A stretch of DNA of 64,000 nt from Dysgonomonas mossii (GCF_004569505.1 NZ_SPPK01000003.1:310001-374000), one strand, 5' to 3'. Positions 44,634-54,737 are shown, counted from the stretch's first letter. Notes: generated from the letters alone by a model not told the origin. Numbers and translations are program-made.

Positions 44634-47369
44634 ATGAGTGGAAAGTCTGTTTATGTCTTTGGCGGTACAGTTACCGAGGGAAACGCGAAAATGAAGGAGT
44701 TACTAGGAGGAAAAGGTGCTAATTTGGCAGAAATGAGTCTAATGGGAATACCTGTGCCTCCGGGATTTACAATCACTACAGAAGTGTGCAATTTATTTTA
44801 CAAGGAAGGTAAAGAAAATGTTATTAAACTTCTTACAAATGAGGTGAAAGAAGCAATACATCATATCGAGCGTGTTGTGGGAGGCCCTAAATTTGGTGAT
44901 GATGAAAATCCTCTTCTCGTTTCGGTTCGCTCGGGAGCAAGAGCTTCCATGCCGGGGATGATGGATACAATCTTAAACCTAGGATTAAACGAAAAAGCCG
45001 TAGAAGCCATTGCGCGTAAGACACAGACTCCTCGCTTTGCTTGGGATTCATATCGTCGTTTCATACAAATGTACGGCGATGTGGTAATGGGTTTGAAACC
45101 TGTAGAAAAGGATGATGAAGATGTTTTTGAAGAAATTATAGATGAGCTGAAAGAAAAGAAAGGTATAAAACAAGATTCAGAATTTGGAACAGAAGATTTG
45201 AAGGAGCTTGTTGTACGTTTCAAAAAAATAATAAAAGAAAAGACAGGGCAAGACTTTCCAACAGACCCATGGGTACAACTTTGGAATGCTATAATGGCTG
45301 TATTTGAAAGCTGGATGAACGAACGTGCTATCTTTTATCGCAAACTGAATAATATTCCTGCAGAGTGGGGTACTGCCGTTAACGTGCAGGCAATGGTATT
45401 CGGTAATATGAATGATAATTCCGGTTCGGGAGTAGCATTTACTCGTAATGCTGCTACAGGAGAAGCTCGGTTCAATGGTGAGTTCCTTATCAATGCACAA
45501 GGTGAAGATGTGGTTGCCGGTACACGTACTCCTCAGCAGATTACCTTACAAGGTTCTTATGACTGGGCAAGACAACAGGGCATCACTGAAGAAGAGAGAA
45601 AACAAAGAGGATTGTCTCTGGAGGAAGTAATGCCTGAAGCTTACAAGAGCCTGAATGAAATTCAGAAAAAGCTTGAATTGCATTATAAAGACATGCAAGA
45701 CCTTGAGTTTACAATACAAGATAACAAGCTATGGTTGCTTCAGACACGTAGTGGAAAACGAACCGGTGCTGCTGCCGTAAAGATTGCCATGGATATGTTA
45801 AACGAAGGTTTGATATCCGAAGAAGAAGCTTTGTTGCGTGTTGAACCTCAGAAGATAGATGAATTACTACACCCAGTGTTCGAGCCGAAGGCGTTAAAAG
45901 CTGCTACAGTTATAGCTAAGGGGCTCCCTGCGTCTCCCGGTGCAGCTACAGGGCAAATCGTTTTCTTTGCCGATGATGCTGAATGGCAAACAAGCCATCA
46001 TAAAAATAAAAAAGTTATCCTTGTCAGAATAGAAACTGCCGCTGAAGATCTAAAAGGTATGGCTGTTGCCGAAGGTATCCTTACGGCTCGCGGAGGGATG
46101 ACTTCTCACGCTGCCGTTGTTGCTCGTGGCATGGGTAAATGTTGCGTGTCCGGTGTTTCTGACCTTCGTATCAATTACAAGAGGCGTTCTCTTATGATTG
46201 ATGATCGTGAGTATCGTGAAGGTGATTGGATCTCTATCAATGGCTCTACAGGAGAAGTGTATGACGGTAAGGTAGGAACAAAAGATGCCGAATTAAGTGC
46301 AGATTTTGCCGAAATGATGAAACTTACAGATAAATATTCCCGTCTGAAAGTAAGAGCGAATGCCGATACTCCACACGATGCTTCTGTTGCTCACAACTTT
46401 GGAGCTGTAGGAATTGGTTTATGCCGTACAGAGCACATGTTCTTCGAAGGGGATAAGATCATTGCCATGCGTGAAATGATTTTGGCAGACAATGTAGAAG
46501 AACGTAAGAAAGCATTAAAAAAACTGCTTCCTCTTCAGGAAGAAGACTTTGAAGGTATATTCGCCGCTATGGAAGGACTTCCTGTAACAGTTCGTTTACT
46601 CGACCCACCATTGCATGAATTCTTGCCTCATGATATGAAGGGTTTGGAGGAAATGGTAGAGGCAATGCAAATTTCTGAAAGTAAGATAAAACAAAAGATT
46701 TCATCATTGCAAGAAATGAATCCAATGCTGGGACATCGTGGTTGCCGTCTTGCAAATACTTATCCTGAAATTACTGAAATGCAGACAAGAGCCATTCTGC
46801 AAGCTGCTCTGAAACTGAAGAAAAAAGGAATAAAAACTCATCCTGAAATCATGGTACCATTGACTACCTCTTTGAGTGAAATGAAATTCCAGGAAGATAT
46901 CATTCGCAGTACTGCTGAAAAGGTATTTGCAGAAATAGGTGATAGAATCGATTTTGAGGTAGGAACAATGGTGGAAACGCCTCGTGCCGCTATTACAGCT
47001 GACAAGCTTGCCGAATCTGCTGAATTCTTCTCTTTGGGAACAAATGACCTCACTCAGATGACATTCGGGTTCTCTCGTGACGATGTGGGTAAATTCCTGC
47101 CTATTTACTTAGAGAAAGGTATTCTAAAAATAGATCCATTCCAGGCTATAGATAGGGAAGGTGTGGGACAACTTGTACAATCTGCTGTGACTAAAGGCCG
47201 TCAAACTCGTCCGGGCATGAAAGTCGGTATTTGTGGAGAACATGGCGGTGAACCATCTTCTATCGAATTCTGCCATTGCGTAGGATTGAACTATGTGAGT
47301 TGCTCTCCATACCGTGTTCCAATTGCACGTCTAGCGGCAGCACAGGCTGCTATTAACTTTAAAAGTTAA
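44634..47369 (+). CDS. ppdK: Pyruvate, phosphate dikinase
   Basis: This 911-aa cytoplasmic enzyme interconverts pyruvate, ATP and phosphate with PEP, AMP and pyrophosphate. It serves glycolysis or gluconeogenesis in anaerobes. The N-terminal ATP-grasp part carries GGKGANLAEMSLMGIPVPPGFTI and VSVRSGARASMPGMMDT. The phosphohistidine domain has GGMTSHAAVVARG (His492). The C-terminal PEP domain has GIGLCRTEHMFF, LDPPLHEFLP, GHRGCRLANTYPEI and GTNDLTQMTFGFSRDDVGKF. The length is right for PPDK and not for the shorter PEP synthase. It is a single-gene unit with its own terminator. Confidence 0.97.
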   Translation: MSGKSVYVFGGTVTEGNAKMKELLGGKGANLAEMSLMGIPVPPGFTITTEVCNLFYKEGKENVIKLLTNEVKEAIHHIERVVGGPKFGDDENPLLVSVRSGARASMPGMMDTILNLGLNEKAVEAIARKTQTPRFAWDSYRRFIQMYGDVVMGLKPVEKDDEDVFEEIIDELKEKKGIKQDSEFGTEDLKELVVRFKKIIKEKTGQDFPTDPWVQLWNAIMAVFESWMNERAIFYRKLNNIPAEWGTAVNVQAMVFGNMNDNSGSGVAFTRNAATGEARFNGEFLINAQGEDVVAGTRTPQQITLQGSYDWARQQGITEEERKQRGLSLEEVMPEAYKSLNEIQKKLELHYKDMQDLEFTIQDNKLWLLQTRSGKRTGAAAVKIAMDMLNEGLISEEEALLRVEPQKIDELLHPVFEPKALKAATVIAKGLPASPGAATGQIVFFADDAEWQTSHHKNKKVILVRIETAAEDLKGMAVAEGILTARGGMTSHAAVVARGMGKCCVSGVSDLRINYKRRSLMIDDREYREGDWISINGSTGEVYDGKVGTKDAELSADFAEMMKLTDKYSRLKVRANADTPHDASVAHNFGAVGIGLCRTEHMFFEGDKIIAMREMILADNVEERKKALKKLLPLQEEDFEGIFAAMEGLPVTVRLLDPPLHEFLPHDMKGLEEMVEAMQISESKIKQKISSLQEMNPMLGHRGCRLANTYPEITEMQTRAILQAALKLKKKGIKTHPEIMVPLTTSLSEMKFQEDIIRSTAEKVFAEIGDRIDFEVGTMVETPRAAITADKLAESAEFFSLGTNDLTQMTFGFSRDDVGKFLPIYLEKGILKIDPFQAIDREGVGQLVQSAVTKGRQTRPGMKVGICGEHGGEPSSIEFCHCVGLNYVSCSPYRVPIARLAAAQAAINFKS

Positions 47370-47390
47370 TTAACAACTTCTGATATATAT

Positions 47391-47424
47391 AATGGCTGTG
47401 ATGTTTCCTCACAGCCATTTTTTT
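47391..47424 (+). terminator. Terminator after ppdK
   Basis: An 11-bp stem (AATGGCTGTGA with TCACAGCCATT, loop TGTTTCC) is followed by a run of T. Confidence 0.9.
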
Positions 47425-47565
47425 ATATATAAAAATCGTTGGGAATTAAAATTATATAGAAATCAAAAAGATCGAAAATGACAATATTTTCAAATTAAAG
47501 GAGATCTGTTGTAACACTATGGCTTTTCATTTCGTGTAAATAGTATAAATAATTAAACAAAAAGA

Positions 47566-49869
47566 ATGAAAGCTATATTATCCTTACTTTTACTTATTAT
47601 CGTCAGCATCTCGGTAAGTGCGATAGATATAAAAGGGCGTATTGTAGATCTGAAAACAAAACAGCCTATTGAGTTTGCTACAACAGTATTGCTTAAAGTG
47701 GATTCCTCATATATCACCGGATCTCAAACAGACACTACAGGTTTGTTCTTGATTGCGGGGCAGTTTCAAAAACAAGATTACATCCTGAAGGCCTCTTACA
47801 TGGGCTATCGTACAACATTTATCAAGATTAATAATCTTACAACACATATCGATTTAGGTGATATAGAAATACAGGAAGATGCGAAAACTCTTGGTGAAGT
47901 TATTGTAACAGGAAATCGGATAATAAACAAAATAGATCGTCAAATACTTATGCCCGACTCAATGCAGGTAAAAACATCTGTGAGTGCATTCGACTTGCTT
48001 AGCAACATGGCAATACCCCGATTGAATATAGATGCTGTAAATAGGACTATAAAAATTAGTAACCAAGAAGTTCAACTCCGCATCAATGGAGTCAGGGCTT
48101 CTGTACAAGAAGTAGCAGCTTTGAGATCACAAGATATCCTTCGTGTCGAATTTTTTGAAGATCCCGGAGTACGTTTTGGAAATGAGAATGTGGGTGCTGT
48201 ATTAAATCTGATCGTTGACCGACAGAAAAATTATGGAGGGTATGTGTTTGCTGACGGACGGAATTCTCCCTATGTAGGGTTTGGAAATGATAATCTAACT
48301 TTCAAGACAAACTATAAAGCCTCAGAATTCGGACTCAATTATTTTATCAATTATAGAAGCTATGACAAACGGTGGTCTGATCAAACAGAGACACTGAATT
48401 TTCCGAACAATCCGATCACCAGAGAGCAGAAAGGTATTTATGCCCCTATGGATTATCAATATCAATACTTGAATCTATCATACAATCTTACTTCCCCTGA
48501 TAAGTATGTGTTTAACGTATTGTTTAAGAATCAGTTCTACAATTATAAAAATCAAAGTGCACAAAATATATTATATTCCAATAGTCTAAATAAGACACTC
48601 TCCTCTTCAAGAAATAAAGGGAATGAATATACTCCTGTACTCGATATATACTTCAAACGAGAATTGAAGAATAAGCAATCACTTGCTGTAAATCTCGTGG
48701 GGACATACATCGGTTCCAATAGTGACCGTAGATACAAAGAAACTGAAGATGGCGAAGTGCTTTCCGATATTTTCAATAAAATAGACGGCAATAAATACTC
48801 TCTTATCGGTGAAGCCGTATATGAAAAGCAGTTCGAAAATCTATCCTTCTCCTCGGGAATAAAACATACACAAGGTTTTGCTGATAATACATATGAAGGC
48901 GGAGCAAATACTATTACTAAAATGAAAAATGCGGAATCTTATTTGTATGCTCAGATACAGGGAAAAATAGCTAAAAAGTTAGGCTACACTATCGGCATAG
49001 GTGGAACTCGTCTGTTTTTCAAAGAAGGGAAGAAGGATGCTACCTATTATACCTTCCGCCCTTCCGTTCAACTTAGTTATCCATTAAATGATAATTTTTC
49101 GTTGAAATATTCATTTATAGTGAATACACGGACTCCTTCCTTGGGACAACTAAGTGGAGTGGAACAACAAACCGATACTTATCAGATAAGTAGGGGAAAT
49201 CCTAACCTAAAACCATATAATCTCTATAACAACAGATTGACTTTAAGTTACAATAAAGGAATATTTGATATAAGTACAGTTATCGGTTATATGTATTTTG
49301 ATAAGCTTATAGTAGACGCGTTTAGTATAGAAGGGGATAAGGTGATAAGCTTTTCGGATAATCATAAGGGAGAACATTACTTATTCTTAAATGGAGATGT
49401 TACTTTGAGGCTTATTAAAGATATATGGACTGTTACCGGGTGGTTTGGAGTGCATCGGGATATATTTAAGTCCAATTATGGTAATACACATGTACACAAT
49501 TTTATGCATGGCGGAGCTCGTTCAAACCTTATATATAAAAACTGTTTATTGACAATGGGAATGTATACCAGATATAAAGAGTTATGGGGCGAAACAATCT
49601 GGTATGGTGAAGACTGGAACTATATAGAAGCCGGATATAAGTACAAAGAAGCACAACTTTCGGTTGGGATGTCATATCCGTTTAAGGATTACTGGAGTGC
49701 AGGAAGTCGTAACGTTTCCAATATTAAGCCATCGACGTCATGGTCGTATATAAAAGAAAACGGGCACATGCTTTATTTGCGCTTTTCATGGAACGTATCG
49801 TTCGGTAGAAAGCATGAAGCAGGGAAAAAGAGCTTGGAGAACTCAGATTCAGACAAGGGAATATTATAA
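47566..49869 (+). CDS. Outer-membrane beta-barrel protein with carboxypeptidase-regulatory-like domain
   Basis: This 767-aa exported protein (signal peptide ending SVSA) has an N-terminal carboxypeptidase-regulatory-like domain (about 22-105; IKGRIVDLKTKQPIEFATTVLLK), a plug-like segment (about 115-220; LGEVIVTGNRII, LRINGVRAS, ILRVEFFEDPGVRFGNENVGAVLNLI) and a large C-terminal barrel. It fits the TonB-receptor-like outer-membrane beta-barrel family that lacks a SusD partner. The cargo is unknown. A hairpin terminator follows, and the gene stands alone. Confidence 0.85.
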   Translation: MKAILSLLLLIIVSISVSAIDIKGRIVDLKTKQPIEFATTVLLKVDSSYITGSQTDTTGLFLIAGQFQKQDYILKASYMGYRTTFIKINNLTTHIDLGDIEIQEDAKTLGEVIVTGNRIINKIDRQILMPDSMQVKTSVSAFDLLSNMAIPRLNIDAVNRTIKISNQEVQLRINGVRASVQEVAALRSQDILRVEFFEDPGVRFGNENVGAVLNLIVDRQKNYGGYVFADGRNSPYVGFGNDNLTFKTNYKASEFGLNYFINYRSYDKRWSDQTETLNFPNNPITREQKGIYAPMDYQYQYLNLSYNLTSPDKYVFNVLFKNQFYNYKNQSAQNILYSNSLNKTLSSSRNKGNEYTPVLDIYFKRELKNKQSLAVNLVGTYIGSNSDRRYKETEDGEVLSDIFNKIDGNKYSLIGEAVYEKQFENLSFSSGIKHTQGFADNTYEGGANTITKMKNAESYLYAQIQGKIAKKLGYTIGIGGTRLFFKEGKKDATYYTFRPSVQLSYPLNDNFSLKYSFIVNTRTPSLGQLSGVEQQTDTYQISRGNPNLKPYNLYNNRLTLSYNKGIFDISTVIGYMYFDKLIVDAFSIEGDKVISFSDNHKGEHYLFLNGDVTLRLIKDIWTVTGWFGVHRDIFKSNYGNTHVHNFMHGGARSNLIYKNCLLTMGMYTRYKELWGETIWYGEDWNYIEAGYKYKEAQLSVGMSYPFKDYWSAGSRNVSNIKPSTSWSYIKENGHMLYLRFSWNVSFGRKHEAGKKSLENSDSDKGIL

Positions 49870-49920
49870 ACGTTCTTAAAAATTCATAACACTATTAAGA
49901 TCAATTTGGATTTGAAGCGT

Positions 49921-49962
49921 GTCGGCTCTTCTGATGGGATATCAGGAGAGCCGACTATTTAT
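49921..49962 (+). terminator. Terminator after the barrel gene
   Basis: GTCGGCTCT, a T-G pair and CTGAT pair with ATCAG and AGAGCCGAC to give a stem of about 15 bp, followed by TATTTATGTT. Confidence 0.7.
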
Positions 49963-50079
49963 GTTGTACCGGTTAGTCTTACTGTTATAAAAAGGAAAAA
50001 ACTAAACAAAAGCTCGTTTTATGTGTTCTATCAGTGATGCAAAATATTTATATATGTATAATTTATGAATAGAATGTAA

Positions 50080-50087
50080 TATCTTTG
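50080..50087 (+). promoter_or_regulatory. -7 box (TATCTTTG) for sufB
   Basis: TATCTTTG fits TAnnTTTG and lies 88 bp upstream of the ATG at 50,175. Confidence 0.5.
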
Positions 50088-50174
50088 CAAACTGGCAATA
50101 AGCATTCTGCTTACAACCAATAATTGACTTTAACAGCCTATAGCCTACGGCTATTCGCTAAAATAAAATTAATC

Positions 50175-51632
50175 ATGCAAGAAACTCAAGATAAAATTTT
50201 AGAAGACGTTACCACCGGAGATTACAAATACGGTTTTGTAACGGATATTGAAACTGAGGTTATTCCGATCGGACTCAACGAAGATGTTGTACGTCTGATT
50301 TCAGCGAAAAAAAATGAGCCGGACTGGTTGCTCGAATACCGTCTTAAAGCATATCGTCATTGGCTTACAATGAAGACGCCGGAATGGGCGCATCTGGAAA
50401 TTCCGGAGATTGACTATCAGAGCATCAGTTACTATGCAGCTCCAAAGAAAAAAGACGGACCTAAAAGCCTCGATGAGGTAGACCCTGAGTTGTTGAAAAC
50501 ATTTGATAAACTAGGAGTTCCGCTTCATGAACGCGAAATATTAGCCGGTGTGCAAACTATGGCTGTGGATGCAGTTGTAGATAGTGTTTCCGTAAAAACT
50601 ACATTTAAGGAAGTGTTGGCCGAAAAGGGTATCATATTCTGTGCTTTCAGTGAGGCTGTACAGGAACATCCCGAATTGGTTAAAAAATATCTTGGATCTG
50701 TAGTTCCATATAGAGATAATTTCTTTGCTGCGCTTAACTCTGCCGTATTCAGTGACGGGTCTTTTGTGTATATTCCTAAAGGTGTACGTTGCCCGATGGA
50801 GTTGTCTACATATTTCCGTATCAATGCAGCTAATACAGGGCAGTTTGAGCGGACTCTGATCGTTGCTGAGGATAATTCATACGTTAGCTACCTTGAGGGT
50901 TGTACAGCTCCTATGCGTGACGAAAATCAGTTGCATGCTGCTATTGTAGAAATCATAGCTCTCGACTACGCAGAAGTAAAATATTCTACTGTGCAAAACT
51001 GGTATCCGGGAGATAAAGATGGTAAGGGTGGAATTTATAACTTTGTTACTAAGCGTGGTATATGTAAAGGAAAAGGCTCTAAGATCTCTTGGACACAGGT
51101 AGAGACAGGTTCCGCCATTACATGGAAATACCCATCATGTATCCTTGCAGGAGATGATTCTATAGGTGAATTTTATTCTGTTGCGGTAACCAATCATTAT
51201 CAGCAGGCTGATACAGGTACCAAGATGATACACCTCGGTAAAAACACAAAGAGCCGTATCGTATCCAAAGGAATATCAGCAGGACTTAGTCAAAATATAT
51301 ATAGAGGTTTGGTTAAAGTTTCACCAAAAGCAGAAGGTGCGCGCAATCACTCGCAATGCGACAGTTTATTACTCGGTGATAAGTGTGGTGCGCATACATT
51401 CCCTTATTCAGATATAGCAAATCCGGGAGCTATCATTGAGCATGAAGCTACTACTTCTAAGATTAGTGAAGATCAAATTCTTTATTGTAATCAGCGCGGT
51501 ATAGGAACTGAAGAAGCTGTGGGGCTTATAGTAAATGGCTATGCTAAAGAGGTAATGCAAAATCTTCCGATGGAATTTGCTGTTGAAGCTCAAAAGCTAT
51601 TACAAATCAGTCTGGAGGGTAGTGTAGGATAA
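50175..51632 (+). CDS. sufB: Fe-S cluster assembly protein SufB
   Basis: This 485-aa scaffold protein builds Fe-S clusters together with SufC and SufD. Conserved blocks are [61 protein letters not shown] (seen in pieces), [18 protein letters not shown] and [19 protein letters not shown] with [18 protein letters not shown]. The start ATG at 50,175 ([11 protein letters not shown]) is chosen over a longer frame from 50,124. No sufC or sufD follows; a terminator stands 30 bp behind the stop and the next genes run the other way. Those partners must be elsewhere in the genome. Confidence 0.94.
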   Translation: MQETQDKILEDVTTGDYKYGFVTDIETEVIPIGLNEDVVRLISAKKNEPDWLLEYRLKAYRHWLTMKTPEWAHLEIPEIDYQSISYYAAPKKKDGPKSLDEVDPELLKTFDKLGVPLHEREILAGVQTMAVDAVVDSVSVKTTFKEVLAEKGIIFCAFSEAVQEHPELVKKYLGSVVPYRDNFFAALNSAVFSDGSFVYIPKGVRCPMELSTYFRINAANTGQFERTLIVAEDNSYVSYLEGCTAPMRDENQLHAAIVEIIALDYAEVKYSTVQNWYPGDKDGKGGIYNFVTKRGICKGKGSKISWTQVETGSAITWKYPSCILAGDDSIGEFYSVAVTNHYQQADTGTKMIHLGKNTKSRIVSKGISAGLSQNIYRGLVKVSPKAEGARNHSQCDSLLLGDKCGAHTFPYSDIANPGAIIEHEATTSKISEDQILYCNQRGIGTEEAVGLIVNGYAKEVMQNLPMEFAVEAQKLLQISLEGSVG

Positions 51633-51661
51633 TAAAATCAGGATATTGATAATAATACAAG

Positions 51662-51690
51662 AAAAGACGGTTTGAAGCCGTCTTTTTTAT
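51662..51690 (+). terminator. Terminator after sufB
   Basis: AAAAGACGG pairs with CCGTCTTTT (9 bp, loop TTTGAAG), followed by TTTATTTT. It shows that sufB is transcribed alone. Confidence 0.88.
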
Positions 51691-51700
51691 TTTGTATAAC

Positions 51701-52279
51701 TCAAAACTTTTTCAGTTCTCTATATAATCTTTGTATCGGTAATCCCATTATATTAAAATACGATCCTGAGATATACTCTACAGCTACATATCCTATCCAC
51801 TCTTGCACTCCATATGCTCCGGCTTTGTCGAAAGGCTTATAGTTGGAAACGTAATATTCAATTTCATCGTCATCAAGTTTAGAGAAGCGAACTTCGGATG
51901 ATACACCAAAAGAGACTTGCTTGTCTTTAGTTGTGATGCATACCCCTGTGATTACCTGATGCGTTTTTCCGGAAAGATCGCGTAGCATTTGCTTCGCATC
52001 TGTTTCATCTGATGGCTTTCCATAAACTTTTCCATCGAGTAAGACGATTGTGTCTGCAGTTATAAGTAATGTATTCTCATCCAGTTGATCGAGGTAAGCA
52101 TTAGCCTTTTCTTTCGCAATATAGATAGCGATATCCTCTCCTGCAAGGCTGTCCGGATATGACTCATCAATATCAGGTAAAGTTTTTATCTCATAGGGTA
52201 TATTTAGCCCACTCAGAAGTTCTTTTCTACGAGGTGAATTGGATGCTAGAATTATGTTATATCGTGAGAGGTTTAGCAT
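51701..52279 (-). CDS. maf: Maf-type nucleotide pyrophosphatase
   Basis: This 192-aa cytoplasmic enzyme hydrolyses non-canonical or pyrimidine nucleoside triphosphates. The start IILASNSPRRKELLSGL, the motif LITADTIVLLDGKVYGKP and the block FDKAGAYGVQEWIG with SYFNIMGLP are family hallmarks. Its ATG follows the ogt stop with no spacer, so the two are in one transcript. Confidence 0.93.
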   Translation of the reverse strand: MLNLSRYNIILASNSPRRKELLSGLNIPYEIKTLPDIDESYPDSLAGEDIAIYIAKEKANAYLDQLDENTLLITADTIVLLDGKVYGKPSDETDAKQMLRDLSGKTHQVITGVCITTKDKQVSFGVSSEVRFSKLDDDEIEYYVSNYKPFDKAGAYGVQEWIGYVAVEYISGSYFNIMGLPIQRLYRELKKF

Positions 52280-52741
52280 TTACATGAAGTTATAATAATT
52301 TTCGAGTTCAAGAAGAAGAAGTTTTATATCTGTTCCATATGCATAGCCACCCAATCGTCCTCCTTCATTTACCACACGGTGGCAAGGGACTATAATAGCT
52401 AGATTATTCTTTCCGTTTGCAGCACCTACAGCTCTGCATCCTTTTGGTGAACCGATAGCGATAGCTTCATCTTTATACGAAACAGTTTTTCCATAAGGGA
52501 TTGTGCTCAGATATTCCCATGCTTTTTGCTGAAACGATGTACCGTTTTGTTTCAGGGGTAAGTCAAAAACTTTACGTTCTCCGGAGAAATATTCTTCCAA
52601 CTGTTTTATTGCATTATTCAAAAGTGGTGAAGAGTCGGCTTTTTCCTCCCCTTCTTGGTGAATAATCCTTACCGATGAAATATAACCGTCAGTTTCTCTT
52701 ATCTCGATTAATCCTACGGGAGATTGTAAAAAAGCCTTCAT
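52280..52741 (-). CDS. ogt: Methylated-DNA-protein-cysteine methyltransferase
   Basis: This 153-aa repair protein takes the methyl group from O6-methylguanine onto its own Cys. The active site is IVPCHRVV (Cys120), followed by GGRLGGYAYG. The substrate-binding helix reads FQQKAWEYLSTIPYGKTVSYKDEA. Its start lies 53 bp inside the 3' end of the upstream acyltransferase gene, an unusually long overlap. It shares the operon with glsA, glsB and maf. Confidence 0.93.
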   Translation of the reverse strand: MKAFLQSPVGLIEIRETDGYISSVRIIHQEGEEKADSSPLLNNAIKQLEEYFSGERKVFDLPLKQNGTSFQQKAWEYLSTIPYGKTVSYKDEAIAIGSPKGCRAVGAANGKNNLAIIVPCHRVVNEGGRLGGYAYGTDIKLLLLELENYYNFM

Positions 52742-53762
52742 TTTTTCTTTTCTTCGGTTTAGGCCTGTCTTCGTATTTTGTCCAACTCCAGTTTATCATT
52801 TGTCGAAGTCTCTTCAAAAAACGTTTCGAAGGTTTATCTTTTAAGTAGGACTCAATATGTCTTTTTTTCTTTTCTTCTAATATCTCATCTACATTGATGA
52901 GGATTCCTGTTTCCTCTACATTGCCAAAAGTATCGTTTACTGCCGTTCCAAAGACCTTCATTTGAGGGGAAAGACTCATGTAAGCATTTACAAGTGGAGG
53001 AATATTAAGATCTAATTTACGAACGGAAGTGTTTAATATTCGATAGTCAGACTTGAACGACTCTCCATCAAATAGCCTTCTCAGCTTGCTCTTTTCGGTC
53101 TCTATCGTTAAGGCTTGCTTTGGCCATACAAGCTTTTCGGGATCCGGAAAATACTTATTCAGAAAATACAGAATCATATCCCGGGCTTGTGTATTGTATG
53201 TGTCGTACATTGTTACCTTCCCAAAAAAATACTTCATGGAAGGGTCTGCCACAGATAGCGCACCTAATCCATCCCAAAGATTATCTAATGCGAAGATACC
53301 TCTCGAACCGGCTAGTGTTGATTGATATTCGAGCGTAACAAACGAACGTCCAAGCTCGAATGTATAAGGGAGATATTCCTTAATAAACCTTTCGGAGAAA
53401 TGGAACAAATGCGATGTTGCCAATATGGGTTCACCATTCTCATCGAAGCAAATATCAGGTCCGCATATAAAGCGATATCCACCGATTATCTCTCCTGCTT
53501 CCGGATTCCATACTATTAATTGCTTGTATGGATTGTCCATTTTGTCGTACTCGTCTATATCTACAGACTTCCCTGTTCCTCCGCCATAATACCGGAATGC
53601 TATCTCACGCAGACGGCCTATCTCCAGCATCACATTCGGCGAATTATGATGTGTGACAATATAGATTTCATTGTTAGCCTTATTTGTATACCTGAGAAAT
53701 TTATCCTTTGTCAGTTCGGCTCTCAATAAATCCTTATTTATCGGTGCGATAACAGTTTCCAT
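52689..53762 (-). CDS. glsB: N-acyltransferase of glycine-lipid synthesis (OlsB-like)
   Basis: This 357-aa protein belongs to the OlsB-like acyltransferase group (GNAT-fold, hemolysin-associated). Visible landmarks are IVWNPEAGEIIGGYRFICG, the motif YTFELGRSFVTLEYQ, and GIFALDNLWDGLGALS. In Bacteroides thetaiotaomicron the GlsB/GlsA pair makes N-acyl-3-acyloxy glycine lipids; this gene lies directly behind a PlsC-type acyltransferase in the same order. The likely reaction is transfer of a 3-hydroxy acyl chain onto glycine. The assignment rests on gene pairing and the motif. Confidence 0.82.
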   Translation of the reverse strand: METVIAPINKDLLRAELTKDKFLRYTNKANNEIYIVTHHNSPNVMLEIGRLREIAFRYYGGGTGKSVDIDEYDKMDNPYKQLIVWNPEAGEIIGGYRFICGPDICFDENGEPILATSHLFHFSERFIKEYLPYTFELGRSFVTLEYQSTLAGSRGIFALDNLWDGLGALSVADPSMKYFFGKVTMYDTYNTQARDMILYFLNKYFPDPEKLVWPKQALTIETEKSKLRRLFDGESFKSDYRILNTSVRKLDLNIPPLVNAYMSLSPQMKVFGTAVNDTFGNVEETGILINVDEILEEKKKRHIESYLKDKPSKRFLKRLRQMINWSWTKYEDRPKPKKRKNEGFFTISRRINRDKRN

Positions 53763-54596
53763 TTATTGCTTGTTTGTTTTTGCCAAATTATATGACTTTT
53801 CCTTTACATACTGCGCCCATTGCATAGCACTCTTTGAGTTGTCAAAGAATGTATATGGTATAGGTTCACCAAATGTTATGGAAAAACTTTTATTTTTATT
53901 CTTAAACATTTCGTCAGGCAATAGGATCAACTCAATATTAAATTTTATGCCCAGACGCTTTCTTATATTTGCAAATCTATAAAAGAAATTTGAATTTTTG
54001 CCTTCAAAGTACACAGGAACTACATCCCTTCTTGATTCTACAGCTTTCAGAATAAAATTTTTCTGCCAATCCAAATCATGAATCTTGCCATTCTCTTGTC
54101 TGGAACATAAGCCCGCAGGGAAGGTAATGATTTGGTTGTCCGATTCATAGGCTTCATTTAGGCTTGTGGTCGCTTGTTTCGACTGACGTCCATATTTATT
54201 AACCGGAAGAAAAATAGGTTGCAGATTCTTAATAAAGTATAAAACATCGTTTACTACGTATTTTATTTTTTTATCGAATCGTTCTCCAATAACCGCAGAT
54301 AAGCAGATGCCATCGAGCCCGCCTAAAGGGTGGTTTGATACAAATATATACTTTTTCCCGTCTTGAATATTTTCTAGCCCCGAGGTCTCTAATGTAAGAT
54401 TGAAATATCCTACAACCGCTTGCATAAAATCCACTCCATACTTATCAGCATAGATCGTAAGTATTTTGTTCAGTTCATCTAAATGGATTTTTCGCTTGAG
54501 GTAGTTTATTGCAAAACGTGGTACCTTATTATAAATCTTGGGAGCTTTCTCGGCAAGTACTTTATCTAAATCTAGTATTTGAGGTTCGTGATTCAT
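53763..54596 (-). CDS. glsA: O-acyltransferase of glycine-lipid synthesis (PlsC-like)
   Basis: This 277-aa protein has the lysophospholipid acyltransferase domain. The HxxxxD-type motif reads VSNHPLGGLDGIC (His-Pro-Leu-Gly-Gly-Leu-Asp), and TFPAGLCSRQENGKIHDLDWQKNF carries the second block. It would add an acyl chain to the hydroxyl of the N-acyl glycine made by GlsB. It is the first gene of the operon. The -7 box at 54,621-54,628 lies 25 bp upstream. Confidence 0.82.
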   Translation of the reverse strand: MNHEPQILDLDKVLAEKAPKIYNKVPRFAINYLKRKIHLDELNKILTIYADKYGVDFMQAVVGYFNLTLETSGLENIQDGKKYIFVSNHPLGGLDGICLSAVIGERFDKKIKYVVNDVLYFIKNLQPIFLPVNKYGRQSKQATTSLNEAYESDNQIITFPAGLCSRQENGKIHDLDWQKNFILKAVESRRDVVPVYFEGKNSNFFYRFANIRKRLGIKFNIELILLPDEMFKNKNKSFSITFGEPIPYTFFDNSKSAMQWAQYVKEKSYNLAKTNKQ

Positions 54597-54620
54597 TCCG
54601 TATTATATACCTTTCTGATG

Positions 54621-54628
54621 CAAAAATA
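54621..54628 (-). promoter_or_regulatory. -7 box (TATTTTTG) for the glsA-glsB-ogt-maf operon
   Basis: TATTTTTG on the minus strand fits TAnnTTTG and lies 25 bp before the glsA start. Confidence 0.5.
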
Positions 54629-54703
54629 GTTGAATTTAATATATATCATACCGAAAAATGTATAAATAGTTATAACAAGAACATTTTAATAGATAAGAAC
54701 TAT

Positions 54704-54711
54704 TATATTTG
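54704..54711 (+). promoter_or_regulatory. -7 box (TATATTTG) for the thioredoxin gene
   Basis: TATATTTG fits TAnnTTTG and is 27 bp upstream of the ATG at 54,738. Confidence 0.5.
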
Positions 54712-54737
54712 CCCAAAATCATATAAAACTATTAATA

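Larger units (their letters stand above)
49870..50174. other. Intergenic region before sufB
   Basis: This 305-bp gap holds a terminator for the barrel gene (49,921-49,962) and the sufB promoter (50,080-50,087). I see no gene or further structure in it. Confidence 0.5.

Noticed and set aside
47352..47370. Palindrome around the ppdK stop codon (ATTAACTT...AAGTTAAT)
   Set aside because: It is very AT-rich and a much better terminator lies 20 bp downstream, so it is probably chance.
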